Assembly: GCA_039704465.1 (NCBI GenBank)
Contig: JASFAU010000004.1
Location: 248,001-312,000 of the forward strand
Length of the DNA: 64,000 bases
Origin: Plasmodiophora brassicae
Lineage: Eukaryota; Endomyxa; Phytomyxea; Plasmodiophorida; Plasmodiophoridae
Reading direction: 5' to 3'
The position numbers were made by a program, and so were the translations under genes. Below are positions 30,897 to 41,934 of this stretch, in pieces (the stretch's first letter is position 1; each line of letters opens with the position of its first letter). The notes beneath the pieces are model-generated. The model searched no databases and had not been told where the DNA came from. It was given only the letters and a program-made list of their open reading frames with translations.

Positions 30897-33800
30897 ATGT
30901 CGCAGAAGGCGATCCGCGAGTACGATGGCAAGCGCATGCTGGCCAACTGGATGGCGATGAACAGCGAAGGTATGTATGACGCATCGGATTGATGGAAATC
31001 CATGATTCGTATGTATTCGAGTACTCATTCGGCGTGTAGATGATGGTGACGCCCATCCAGTGGAGCTTGTCCATGTGGGCCCCGAGACGGATCTGGAGTC
31101 CCTCCCGGAATTGTACCCATGGCTGACAACGAAGCGGTTGGTGGCTAAACCTGACCAGCTCATAAAGCGTCGAGGCAAGGCCAATTTGCTGAAACTGAAT
31201 GCGACCTGGGACGAAGCGAAACAATGGGTATACCTTCAATTTGTACTGTATCTGGTTTATAACACGTGCTGACTGTTCCGTACAGGTCATGGAACGTCGC
31301 GACAAAGTGGTTCAAGTTGAGGTCGTCGCTGGCAAGCTGACACACTTTTTGATCGAGCCGTTTGTGCCGCATAGTCAGGTCGGTAACGTCTTCAGGGCGA
31401 TGCCCATCTCGGCAAATACTAAACCCCGGCGTACAGGAAGACGAATACTATCTTTGCATCACGACGGAGCGCTCCTGCGATGTGATCCTGTTCCATCACG
31501 AAGGTGGTGTTGATGTCGGTGATGTAGATGCCAAGGCTGTTCGACTGGAGGTTACCGTTGGCACGAACCCGACGCAGGACGAAATTCGTGAAACGCTGCT
31601 CCAGAGTAAGCATCTACATCTAGCCGGTCATTTGGACCTTTTAACCCCGTTCCGCAGGCATTCCTGTTCACCGACAAGCATTCCTGTGCGACTACATCGA
31701 GGGAATTTACCAGTTCTTCACAAAGTACCAGTTCGCGTATCTGGAGATCAACCCTCTCGTGATGACGTCGAATCCTGCACGGGTATGCGTGTCAGACATA
31801 CCTGTGCCGCTCCGAGTTAACGCATCGCTGCAGATTAGCGCCCTGGATCTCGCAGCCAAGCTCGACGAGACGGCCCGGCACGAGTGCCACAAGATGTGGG
31901 GAGAGATCGAGTTCCCGCCGGCGTTTGGGCGCACTCTGAGCGCTGACGAAGAGTACATCGACTCGCTGGACGCAAAGACGGGTGCAAGTCTGAAGCTGAC
32001 CATTCTCAACGGTATGGTGTATGCGGGGCAGTTTTGGCAATGGCTGACGTTCGTATGCATCGCAGAGCAAGGCCGACTTTGGTTGATGGTTGCGGGCGGA
32101 GGTGCCTCAGTTATCTATGCTGACACGATTAGCGACTTCGGCATGGGCCACGAGCTGGCGAATTACGGCGAGTACTCGGGCGCGCCAACCGAGTCGTTGA
32201 CGTACGAGTATGCGCGCACCATCTTGCGCCTGATGACCAAGGCACCTCATCCGGACGGGAAGATCCTCATCATCGGCGGTGGAATTGCGAACTTCACGAA
32301 CGTCGCCGAGACCTTCAAGGGCATCATCCGCGCCATCAAGGAATACGCCCCGGTGCTGAAGTCGCAGAATGTGACGATCTGGGTCCGCCGAGCGGGTCCC
32401 AACTACCAGGACGGGCTGAAGCGGATGAAGGACCTGGGCACATCGCTGTCGTTGCCGATCGAGGTGTTCGGCCCCGAAACGCATCTTACGTCGATCATTG
32501 CGATGGCATTCAAGAGGCCAGTTGCGTCCCTCGACTTCCACGACGAGGGCCTGCGTTCTCCTCATCCTTGTCGCGATGTGACCTTCCTCGACACGGTATA
32601 GCAACCTCGGGTCGAACGTCCGTTGACAGCATCGTGACCGCGGCTGTCTCGACAGGTCGAAGTTTCGGAAGCGGAGAAGGCGGCATCCCTGTTCACGCGT
32701 TCGACAACCTCCATCGTGTACGGCATGCAAGCGAAGGCGGTACAGAACATGCTTGATTTCGACTACATTTGCGGGCGAAGCGTGCCGTCCGTCTCGGCGA
32801 TCGTGTACACGTTCTCGGCGAACCACTACCGGAAGTTCTACTGGGGCTCGAAGGAGATCATGCTGCCTGTGTACCAGAACATGTCGGAGGCCCTGCGCAA
32901 GTTCCCGCAGGTCGACGTGTGCGTCAACTTTGCCTCGTCCCGATCCGTTTTCGATTCAACGAAGGAGATGATTGGGTCCGGGCAGCTGAACGTGATTGCT
33001 GTCATTGCTGAAGGTAACGGGGCAGGGGGGAACGGTACATGGGTGCTGGACTGCACGCTGACGTTTGCAAAGGTGTTCCCGAAAAGCGGACGCGTCAGCT
33101 GATCCAGCTCGCCAAGGCGAAGGGCGTTATGCTCATTGGGCCTGCGACTGTTGGCGGTATCAAACCCGTGCGTCCCTTGGCCGAGTGCTGCATGCCGTTA
33201 TCCTGAGTTGCCGTTTCAGGGCTGTTTCCGTATTGGCAATACGGGCGGTATGCTGGACAACATCCTCGCGTCGAAGCTGTACCGCCCAGGAAGCGTGGCC
33301 TACGTGTCGCGGTCGGGCGGCTTGTCGAACGAACTGAACAACATCATCGCCCGCACCACCGACGGCGTCTACGAAGGCGTTGCCATCGGTGGCGACCGGT
33401 ACCCGGCGACCACGTTCCTCGACCACATTCTGCGCTACGAGAACAATCCAGAGGTACGCGCGCGTCCTGTCAGCACCGGCCGCGTCGATTTTGACAGGCT
33501 GTGGCAGGTCAAGATGATTGTTCTGCTGGGTGAAGTTGGCGGCACGCTCGAGCACGACGTCTGTGAGGCGCTGTCACGAGGCCGGATCACGAAACCGCTC
33601 GTGGCGTGGTGCACCGGAACCTGCGCCGACGTGTTCCCATACGAGGTCCAGTTCGGGCACGCGGGCGCGCTGGCGAACGCGCAGGCGGAGACGGCCGCGG
33701 CCAAGAACGCGGCGCTGCTGGCGGCTGGCGCCATCGTCCCGTCCAACTTTGAAGAGTTCGCCTCCGTTATCCATGCGACCTACAAGGACCTGGTCACGTC

Positions 33801-34738
33801 TGGCGCCCTGGTGCCCAGGGGCGAGATCGAGCCACCCAAGGTCCCGCTCGACTACGACTGGGCCCGCAAACTCGGCCTCATTCGTCGACCTGCCGCGTTC
33901 GTCTCGTCGATCACCGATGAGCGTGGCGAGGAGCTGTCGTACGCGGGCATGAAGGTTCGTTTCACCGCGTGTACGAGGCCTGGGCGGCGTCTGATTGCGC
34001 CCGTGGCAGATCTCCAAGGTCTTCGAGGAATCCATGGGCATCGGCGGCGTCCTCGGCCTGCTCTGGTTCCGCCGCCGCCTGCCCGACTACGCGTGTCGCT
34101 TCATCGAGATGGTGCTCATGGTGACCGCTGATCACGGCCCGGCCGTGTCCGGGGCGCACAACACGATCGTGACCGCTCGTGCTGGCAAGGACCTGATCTC
34201 GTCGCTCTGCTCCGGCCTGCTGACGATCGGCCCGCGATTCGGCGGCGCGCTGGACGGCGCGGCCGCGTCGTTCTCCGCCGCGTACGACGCCGGCCTGTCG
34301 CCGCAGGACTTTGTCGACGAGATGCGGCGCAAGAACCAGCTGATCATGGGCATCGGCCACAAGATCAAGTCGTTGGAGAACCCGGACCAGCGCGTCGTGA
34401 TCGTGAAGAAGTACGCCGAGCAGCACTTCCCGTCGACCGCCCTGCTCGACTACGCGCTGGCCGTCGAGCAGGTGACGACGAAGAAGAAGAGCAACCTGAT
34501 CCTGAACGTGGACGGCTGCATCGGCGTCGCCTTCGTCGACCTGCTTCGTAGCTGCGGGCTGTTCACGAAGGCCGAGGCCGACGAGTACGTCCAGATGGGC
34601 ACGCTGAACGGCCTGTTCGTGCTCGGCCGCTCCATCGGCTTCATCGGGCACTTCCTCGACCAGACGCGCCTGAAGCAGGACCTGTACCGTCACGACACCG
34701 ACGACATCTCCTACATCACCGACGTCGACATCAACTGA
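30897..34738 (+). CDS. ACLY: ATP-citrate lyase, full-length fused form
   Basis: Twelve exons (30897-30969, 31040-31227, 31286-31378, 31437-31605, 31658-31782, 31834-32011, 32066-32595, 32656-33013, 33073-33167, 33220-33453, 33508-33954, 34010-34738) encode 1072 aa. The enzyme makes cytosolic acetyl-CoA and oxaloacetate from citrate, CoA and ATP. The N-terminal ATP-grasp/citrate part has [37 protein letters not shown] and [12 protein letters not shown]. The succinyl-CoA-synthetase alpha-like part has [27 protein letters not shown] and the phosphohistidine motif FGHAGA (His732). The citrate-synthase-like end has [37 protein letters not shown] and [12 protein letters not shown]. The fused single-chain form is shared with animals; plants and many fungi have two subunits. 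Three introns are multiples of three and lack stops. Confidence 0.96.
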
Positions 34739-34817
34739 GCGCGCGTCGCACCACCCGCCGCTTTACTACAGCACTATCGTCCCCCATTGTCTGACGCTGT
34801 GTCCGGGTTCGTCCACG

Positions 34818-35102
34818 TTAGGCGGCTCTTGCTGTGTCGCAGTTATCGACGATCAGGTCGTTGCTGTTGGCCCACGACGTGGTCGGGATCGCGTGCACCT
34901 CCAGTCGGGTCTCCAGCTCGTCGTCGTCCAGCACGAAGACCGTCGACGTCATCGGGTACGGCAGGATGCCGATCGTGCGCGCTGGGCCGATCACGAAGAT
35001 CCTCAGCACGCCCTGCAGCGAGAGGACATCGCGCACGACGTCCTCGGCCCGACGCCGCCGGTCCTCGTCAGCCAGCTCCTCGACACGACTTGACATTTTC
35101 AC
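34818..35102 (-). CDS. Small uncharacterised acidic protein
   Basis: A 94-aa frame beginning MKMSSRVEELADEDRRRRAEDVV-like, with a strand-rich middle (LRIFVIGPARTIGI, TSTVFVLDDDELETRLEVHAIP). The sequence composition is protein-like and the frame is continuous, but I do not recognise a family. It is convergent with ATP-citrate lyase, ending about 80 bp past the lyase stop codon. It could be the last exon of a longer gene. Confidence 0.45.
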   Translation of the reverse strand: MKMSSRVEELADEDRRRRAEDVVRDVLSLQGVLRIFVIGPARTIGILPYPMTSTVFVLDDDELETRLEVHAIPTTSWANSNDLIVDNCDTARAA

Positions 35103-35622
35103 GTTGTGACATCGGCGTCAGGCCCTGATTTCGAACCACCAGCTGCCTGGCCGGACGTGGACCCGCCGGCCGCCACGATCGTGCCAGGTGCCAGATATAG
35201 CGCCACGAGGGTAACCGAACCGGACCTGCGCGAATTGCCGAACCGGCCGGAAAGTTCCTGCCAAGGGTTGCCGGACGTCGCTGGTGTATAGGAGGAGCCG
35301 TTGCCAGGCGTCCATAGGTAGGTACGGTAGGTCCATGGTCCCGGGAGGCTGACAGCGATGCGATCCCCGCGGGGCAGCATTGGTGTGCCGTCGCCCATCG
35401 GCGGTGCAGTGCTGTCCCAGTAGCAGCCATGTACAGTAGTGCAGTTGGCTCCCGGCATGGCGTCTGTGCGGTCGTCGACCTGGTGGTGGTGGCACAGTCA
35501 CAGGCCATTGTCGTTCGACTAGGGGGATTGTCGCCCCTGGTAGTATCGGTCGAGGGGTACGCCGCGGACGACGCCGGTTCGCCCAGCTGCAGGAACGCGC
35601 CCGGTTTCCTTTCGCAACGCGC
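35103..35622. other. Intergenic or unresolved, one low-complexity frame
   Basis: A minus-strand frame (35458-35099) is open for 119 codons and is rich in Gly, Ser, Thr and Pro, but it has no motif and no upstream signal sequence could be joined to it. The rest probably contains the promoter of the gene at 35623. Confidence 0.4.
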
Positions 35623-37705
35623 ATGTCGACGACCACGACCGGCGACCCGCTCCAGCAGGACCTGCTTAGATCGGCGCAGTACGCCGATGCCATGTTCGCG
35701 CCCGTCGACGTGGGCGGCGAGGCGCCCGATACCCATCAGCAACCGGAACCGCCCGTCGTCGAAGGCAAGCGCGCGCGATCGCAGCAACAGGTCTGGAAGG
35801 CGCACGAGGTCGAACTCCTCCAGCAAGGCGTCGCACGGTACGGGCGGAACTGGAAGGCCATCCTGGACGACCGCGACTTCGCGCCGACGCTGGGCGGGAG
35901 ATCAGCGGGCAGCCTGAAGCTGAAGTGGTACAAGATGTCCAAGGAGCACGAGGAGAAGATGTCGGCGAGCTCGCGCCTCTGGGGCCACCACGCCCTACTG
36001 CCACCGGGCGAGTCCATGTCCATGCTGGGCATGGAAGGCGACCTGGGCGGGCCGTTCGGGAAGTCGTTCATCGATGGCGGGTTCTGCGGTCGCATGGACA
36101 ACCCGGGCGAGACGACCAACCTGCTCGACCCGTTTCGACCCGAGGAGATCCAGGCGCTCAAGGAAGGCACGGCGCGGTATGGGGCGAACTGGCCCGCGAT
36201 CCTCACCGACCCGAACTATGCCGTCCCGCTGATGAACCGGTCGCCTGCCGCCCTACAGTACTGGTGGAACCAGCTCCAGGTCCGTCTGGGGACACGTGCC
36301 CGATGAGGGGACCGGGTGCTGAGCGCTCCGCCTGCATAGGGTATGCCCAAGCCGAGCCAGCTCGACGGTAACAACCAGGACGAGTGCAGCAGCGAGGGAA
36401 TGGAAGGGGCGCCCAACGGGTCGCAGGTGGGCGCAGTGGTTCCCTGTAGGCGTTTCGAAGTGCTGAATGTGAAACTGCGGGGGGTAGTCCGGGCTGCAGT
36501 CGATGCGATCCTGGGGGCGGCTGGAGACGGACGCGCTCGTGAAGGGGTTCGAAATGTACGGCACGGACTGGAAGGCGATCTTGATGGACGCGCGGTACCG
36601 CCCGCACCTGGCGCATCGCACGGCGCACAGCCTGAAATCGAAATGGGCGCGCATGATGAAGAAGCGGAAGGTACGCGGACATTGCACTCGACGACCCTGT
36701 GCTGAACAGGCCCACAGCGCGACGACGATGCCAGACAGTTCGGGGTACAGTCCCCGATGCCGTTGTCCCTCGGGTTCCACGCGGGTCCGGTGTCCGGGTT
36801 CATGGGGCACACAATCGGGTCCCAACCACCGGCACTGGGCGATTGTTTCTCGGCGGCGCCGTACAGCGTGATGGATGAGGGCCGTATGGCCCCGACGATG
36901 CAGCCGTGGATCGACACGGCCGACAAGTACGACCGCAGCATCGACGAGTACACGAAGGAGATCGCGGCGAACCCGTCGAACCCGATCCTGTACAACCACC
37001 GCGGCGTCGTCTACTACGCCAAGGGCATGCTGGACCAGGCCATCGACGACTTCTCGACGGCGATCGCCCTCGACTGCTCCTACGCCGACGCATTCACGAA
37101 CCGAGGCATGGCCTTCAACAGCAAGGGCGAGGTACGCACTATTTCCGTCACGGACCTTTTTTCTGCGTGCGCAGCGCCTGACGCTTCGGCCTGTTCAGTT
37201 CGACCTGGCGATCATGGATTGCACAACGACGATCGACATCAATCCGATGTCAGCATCGGCCGCGAACGCGTACCTGACGCGGGCGCTGACGCATTACAAC
37301 AAGGGCGTCCTCGACCAGTGCATCGCCGACTGCGACGCGACGCTGGCGCTGCGGCCGCGTTGCGTGTCGGCGTTGGTGACGCGAGGACTGACGGTGCTCG
37401 CGAGAGCCAAGGAAGGCAGCCTGCCATCCAGCGAAGCGATGCGATGTTTCGGGAACGCGCTGCGCGACTTCAAGGAGGCGCTGCAGATCGATCCGACAAA
37501 CTCGCAGGCGAGAGTCTGGCATGAGGAGGCAGCCATGCTGCTGAACAATCCGTCGCTGAGAGCGGCAGACGCGTCGTCCGAGAGTGTCCTGCCGACACCA
37601 GCAACGGCGGGCGGTACAAACGCTGCCGATACCGCCGGGCTACCACCACCGGGCGACGGGCCTGCGCCCTGCGCGGACACCCTCACTTCCAGATTCATGC
37701 ACTGA
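35623..37705 (+). CDS. SANT/Myb-repeat protein with C-terminal TPR region
   Basis: Five exons, 35623-36279, 36340-36426, 36500-36670, 36751-37131 and 37199-37705, for 600 aa. Three Myb/SANT-type repeats are visible: VWKAHEVELLQQGVARYGRNWKAIL, FRPEEIQALKEGTARYGANWPAIL and WGRLETDALVKGFEMYGTDWKAIL. Each has the W...E...L..G...YG..W..I spacing and a following helix ending in K-W or Y-W-W. The last 280 residues carry TPR motifs: NPILYNHRGVVYYAKGMLDQAIDDF, AYLTRALTHYNKGVLDQCIADC and NALRDFKEALQIDP. The Myb repeats suggest DNA binding (telomere-type or transcriptional); TPRs bind proteins. The 80-nt intron (36671-36750) joins the two halves in frame. Two genes cannot be fully excluded, but they would overlap. 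Confidence 0.72.
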
Positions 37706-38010
37706 ACACGCTAAGTTATTGTCGTTCTGGAAGTTGGGCACTCCAGCGTCGTCTGCATCCCCATCCATAAACCAACGTCATGATATCTCGTCGGTGTCGG
37801 CGTCTGTATGCCCTGCTCGCGACAGCGGGTGACTCGGGCCTTTTGCCTCCGTTGACTCATGCTCGCTCTCGACAAACGCGCTCTGGGCAGCGAAACGCGA
37901 TGGTTGCCCGCATAACTATATATTGCGTCGATATTATCATTATTCGGTCTGTTTTCTGTAACGACCTCAGTGAACGCGCGCTCACACACGCTTTTGAATC
38001 AGCTGAAAGT

Positions 38011-38553
38011 ATGATTAATGTTCGAACCGTGCTGAATGGGTTCCGAACGAAAACCCGTCGCCACCCCGCCAAAGACGAGCCTGTCGTTGAGTCGCCTAAA
38101 CGACCGACGGTTACCGCCTCCGTCCTGGACGGTATACGGCTGCTCGACGTCCTGCAGGACAGGGCGCCTGAACCGCTGACGTTGACGGCATTCAAGGAGT
38201 TCTGCAGGTCAATGATGACGTTGGAGTCCATCGAATTCTGGCTGCACGTCGAACGGCTGCGGTCGCTGCCGGATGCGACTGCGGCGGTGATGGAGTACGA
38301 ATACGTGTACTACACGTACATCCAGAGGAATGCCCCGCATGAAGTGAACGTGTCCGCGCGCGACGCCAATATCGCTCTCAGGCGCCTGCAGAAGTGCATT
38401 AAGCAGAACCGTATCGACAAGACCATTTTCGATGACTGCCAGAACAGCGTCCAGGAACTTCTGTCGCGCGATGTCTTCATGCGCTTCAAACAGCGGTTCT
38501 CGCCGGAATCCAGGTCAGCAACGAATGATAACACCGCCATACGTAAACCATAA
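38011..38553 (+). CDS. RGS-domain protein
   Basis: A 180-aa frame. Residues 50-165 match an RGS domain: LTLTAFKEFCRSMMTLESIEFWLHVERL, YVYYTYIQRNAPHEVNVS, IFDDCQNSVQELLSRDVFMRF. These are the conserved blocks of the family (F..F....ES.ENL.FW, Y..F....A...vN.., FD.AQ..v...m..D...RF). Known RGS proteins accelerate GTP hydrolysis by G-alpha subunits or serve as scaffolds. No other domain is present. There may be an upstream exon: the frame continues 77 codons before Met at 38011, but that region is not conserved-looking. Confidence 0.78.
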   Translation: MINVRTVLNGFRTKTRRHPAKDEPVVESPKRPTVTASVLDGIRLLDVLQDRAPEPLTLTAFKEFCRSMMTLESIEFWLHVERLRSLPDATAAVMEYEYVYYTYIQRNAPHEVNVSARDANIALRRLQKCIKQNRIDKTIFDDCQNSVQELLSRDVFMRFKQRFSPESRSATNDNTAIRKP

Positions 38554-38773
38554 CCTGAATGTAAACCATTCGTATTAACTTAACGCTGGCGCGAGCCTGG
38601 AATGCTTCCCGGCCCCGTGCTGGACTCGTGTCTAGAAATAGACGGTCGCTGCTGTGGAGGCTGCACTGCAGCAGGGCTGCATGCGAGGTGCAAAACCAGG
38701 TGACTGATGAAGGAACCGACATTTTGCCGGCGCGAAGCGGGTGGGCCGCAGCGGGACACCTGATTGGGGAACG

Positions 38774-40140
38774 ATGCGGGCCTGGGTCGTGTTTATGCTA
38801 ATTGTCGGCGTCATCGACGCGGTCAGGTTCGGCCAGCGGATTGCGAATGCAGACGGTGGGAACGTGACGACCGTCGTGAGCCTGGTCCGGGGCGGGGAGA
38901 TCCGGCCTGCTGTTGTCTCTGCGGACAAGGACGCGAGGCAGTCAGTGTATTCCAATGGGAAACCTCCTGGAGTGGCCCTGTCCTTTCTCTCGAAATTGTT
39001 GCAACGATTCCGAAGCAAGAAGGCCACATTCGTTCGGAAGCGGCTTATCGGAAAGGGCTCATTTGGTATGAACCCACTGGCTGCTCGGTGATGAATACGG
39101 TGTTGATAAGTGGCGTGCCTTGGGTAGCACATGTTTATTTGGCATGTAAACCTGATAACCCTCACGACAAGTTCGTGGTCAAGGTCTTCGATATTCCCTC
39201 CTCCGAGGATGATGTTGATGATGAGCGAGACCAGCTCCGTGTGTTCGCGCGCAACGAATATTCGATTGCATCTCGCCTATCACACCCAAACATTGTTAGA
39301 CAGCACTTTGCCTTGTACTCGCCTTGGACGCTAAAACGGTTGCGTTATATTGTAGGTCGAGACATTTGGACTGGGTCGTGATGAACTAGGCCATGATGTT
39401 GTGTTCTTTGAGTATTGTTCAGGTGGCGATCTCTCTAGGTGGGTGTACAGGGCATCTGATGACGGCCAGCTGGTCCGCCTTTGCCGGCAGATTCTGGGAG
39501 GCGTGTCTTACATGCATTCGCAAGGTCGTTTCTCCCTGACCTCGTGTTTGCTTGCTCTTAACATTGTGATGCAGGGGTCGCACATTTAGATTTAAAGTTG
39601 GAAAACATTCTGGTCAACGTTGGTAATGACGGGCATGTGCATTTAAAAATATGTGATTTTTCCACTTCGCAAGTTGTTGGGAAGAGCGCCCTCGTCCAAG
39701 GCGTGCTAGGGTCGGTACCGTATATTGCTCCGTAAGTAGGACGCGACGTCGTCAACTGGATACGATAATCGTTAACAAACGCACAGGGAAATTTGGGAAT
39801 GGACTCGCAACCGTCAAGAGTAAGCCGTTCGTGATAGCCGCCCTAACACGAGTGATGCGTTTGCTGTAGGTATGACGGGTTCATTGCCGATATGTGGAGC
39901 ATTGGCATCATATTTTTCGTTTTGGCTCATCAATTTCTCCCATGGAGTGTTGCATTGGCGGACAAAGACAGGCAGTATCGGCGATTTCTGTCTGGGACCC
40001 TTCCAGTTCCCAAAGGCCGCACCCATTGGATATCGTCCATTCTGGGTCGCTTCCTGGATCCGGACCCGCTGACCAGGATAAGAGCTGAAACCGCGCTCAA
40101 GTTGCCGGAACTGTCTGAGCTACACCATGGTCGCCAGTAG
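38774..40140 (+). CDS. Signal-peptide Ser/Thr kinase-like protein, tandem copy 1
   Basis: Six exons, 38774-39065, 39128-39294, 39356-39524, 39575-39731, 39788-39820 and 39870-40140, for 362 aa. A hydrophobic signal peptide (MRAWVVFMLIVGVIDAVRF) precedes a 60-residue linker. Kinase motifs: GKGSFAHVYL, Lys116 in FVVKVF, SRLSHPNIVETFG, FFEYCSGGDL, YMHSQGVAHLDLKLENILV (Asp215), CDFS (Asp237-Ser239), YIAPEIWEW, GFIADMWSIGIIFFVL and RIRAETALKLPEL. HRD is HLD and DFG is DFS, so regulation or activity may be unusual, but Lys, Asp and Asn are kept. Five intron positions match the copy at 41935, showing tandem duplication. One exon is only 33 nt. Confidence 0.83.
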
Positions 40141-40792
40141 CCGGTAGTCCTGGTTTAATCACCGTCATTGTCGTCCTCTTCATGAACGAAAACGAGACAA
40201 CCAGCCCGGCGGGCGATCAAGCGCTCCATCGTCCTTCGAATTTACCACATTTTCCAACCGAAGCCGAGATACGGTTGCATAGGTCGTTCTGGATAGGTAG
40301 ACGAAGGTTCGCGGATAGAGCGAGGTCTTAATACGCGAGAGCACGTCCCCGAGGCATACTAGTACAGTAGTACCCGTGCTGTCGCCGGTGGTCACCGCGT
40401 TCGTGGACCGCAGTCACTGCAGGCCGAGGACGCTGCGGTGGACGGGAAGATGAACAGGGTCGCGCCGGTCCCCAGGTGGTGGCCGGTAAGGTCAACCTAC
40501 CCTGTGTTTAGTGCAATCGAGTAGCTGGGTACGTACAGGCCAGCGGATGTGTCCGATGGTTTACAGCTGTGACGCAAGTCATGATGTGCCTCACATGCGT
40601 CCTAACTGGCTACCGTACCGTAATTGTGATGCATTTGGTAAGTCCGGGGTGTTTCTGATCAGCTACGCTGCTGAGTGCTGACACAGGCCTGTATCCACTT
40701 GTAGCTTTAAAGCCACTGCGCCCCAAGTCGGCAGTTTTCTATTTCTGGGCCCTGCCACGTGCCACTGGCAAGCAGCAGCCGGTGGGCGCCCG
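40141..40792. other. Intergenic, no supported gene
   Basis: Between the first kinase and the 40.8-kb pseudogene; no motif-bearing frame found. Confidence 0.5.
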
Positions 40793-41576
40793 GTGTCGAT
40801 TGATCCCGGAACGAGCATCGTCGGTTCAGTTCGTGCAGGTGGCCCGGTGTGTGGCCTCGTCGCGATCCTGCTCGTCTCCGGGGCCGCCCATGCTCTCAGA
40901 TTACGCCCCAGCCGTGGCTCTGACAATGACGTCAATGTGACGGCGGCCATCGCCCAAGACGGTTACCTCGTCGATCTCGGAGGCGATGCCGGCGATACTG
41001 TTCCCGTGCCCGAGACCGCCAGTCGCGAGTTGCAGCTGCTGGTTGACTTCATGCACGAGAACGCAGTGGACGATGTATTGTAAGCATCGTTTTCGGCACC
41101 AGCTCCTGTATTCGACATCCATGGAACCGATCGCGAATAGGCAATCTATCGCCGTCGGTGGCGCGACACGAACGGGCGCCATCCCTACCATGAGCGGCCG
41201 AACAAGACGGGATCCGAAGAGTGTTCAAGCAGGCACACTATCCCGTTGTCGACGCTCGATGGGTCGGCACGGGCGTCGGGGCGGCGCCCGGCGCCAGCGA
41301 TCAGGTCCTTCATTCCGGCAGCTTTTCTCGACGTCGCATGCTTCGTTCTGCCGGCGAACTCCCCCTCCACCATTTGGACTGACGATATGGCCCTCCAGCT
41401 TCGCAGGAGCCGTACGCGGCGATAAACCTGCTGGCGGCTGCGCCTACCGTCCCGGACGACGCGACCGCCTCGGGGGACGCGCCCCCGTCCTGCTCGAATC
41501 GGAGGATCAACGGCTTCCTCAGTTCTTCAACTCCATCCCAAAGCTGGTCAAGTGCGCGCTGCCCGTTCCACCGTAA
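40793..41576 (+). pseudogene. Probable relic of a signal-peptide gene
   Basis: A frame from 40793 to 41079 encodes a signal-peptide-like stretch (PVCGLVAILLVSGAAHALRL) and an acidic segment. A good donor at 41080 and an acceptor at 41140 join it in frame to 41141-41576, for 240 codons. However, the frame begins at GTG and there is no ATG before the hydrophobic segment, and the second exon is Arg-rich and unlike a folded domain. It lies between two tandem signal-peptide kinases, and its N-terminal layout resembles theirs, so it may be a decayed third copy; no kinase motif remains. An unseen 5' exon is an alternative. Confidence 0.4.
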
Positions 41577-41934
41577 CATCCCAACACAGGGAGAATGGAG
41601 GCGATGCAGGGAGGCGATTAACCTGCTGGCGTGCCGCAACCGCGAATCCGAAGTACCGCTATCGAGCCCGTCTGAGAGCTCGAATCGCCATTCGGATCGT
41701 TCTGGCTGGCGACCATTGTGGAAACAGAAATAGGTATGTACGTGTGGGTGCCAAGCAAGCCCTGCGGTGTGGTGCGGATCAGGCCGGCCGGGTCTACGGA
41801 CTGCGCCGCGCAATCCGGTGCGCCAACCTACAGAACGAGCCCAACAAGCCGGCGGGGAAACCAGAGCGCCGACGTCTCATTTTCGTAACAGCGTTCCAAC
41901 CGGAGTGACGTGGGCAGCAGGGGCGGGCGTGGTG

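Noticed and set aside
31759..32601. Treating each ATP-citrate lyase frame as a separate protein
   Set aside because: Splicing joins twelve frames into one 1072-aa enzyme with continuous homology.
35099..35458. A secreted Gly/Ser-rich protein on the minus strand
   Set aside because: No signal peptide could be joined upstream, composition is low-complexity and no conserved motif was seen.
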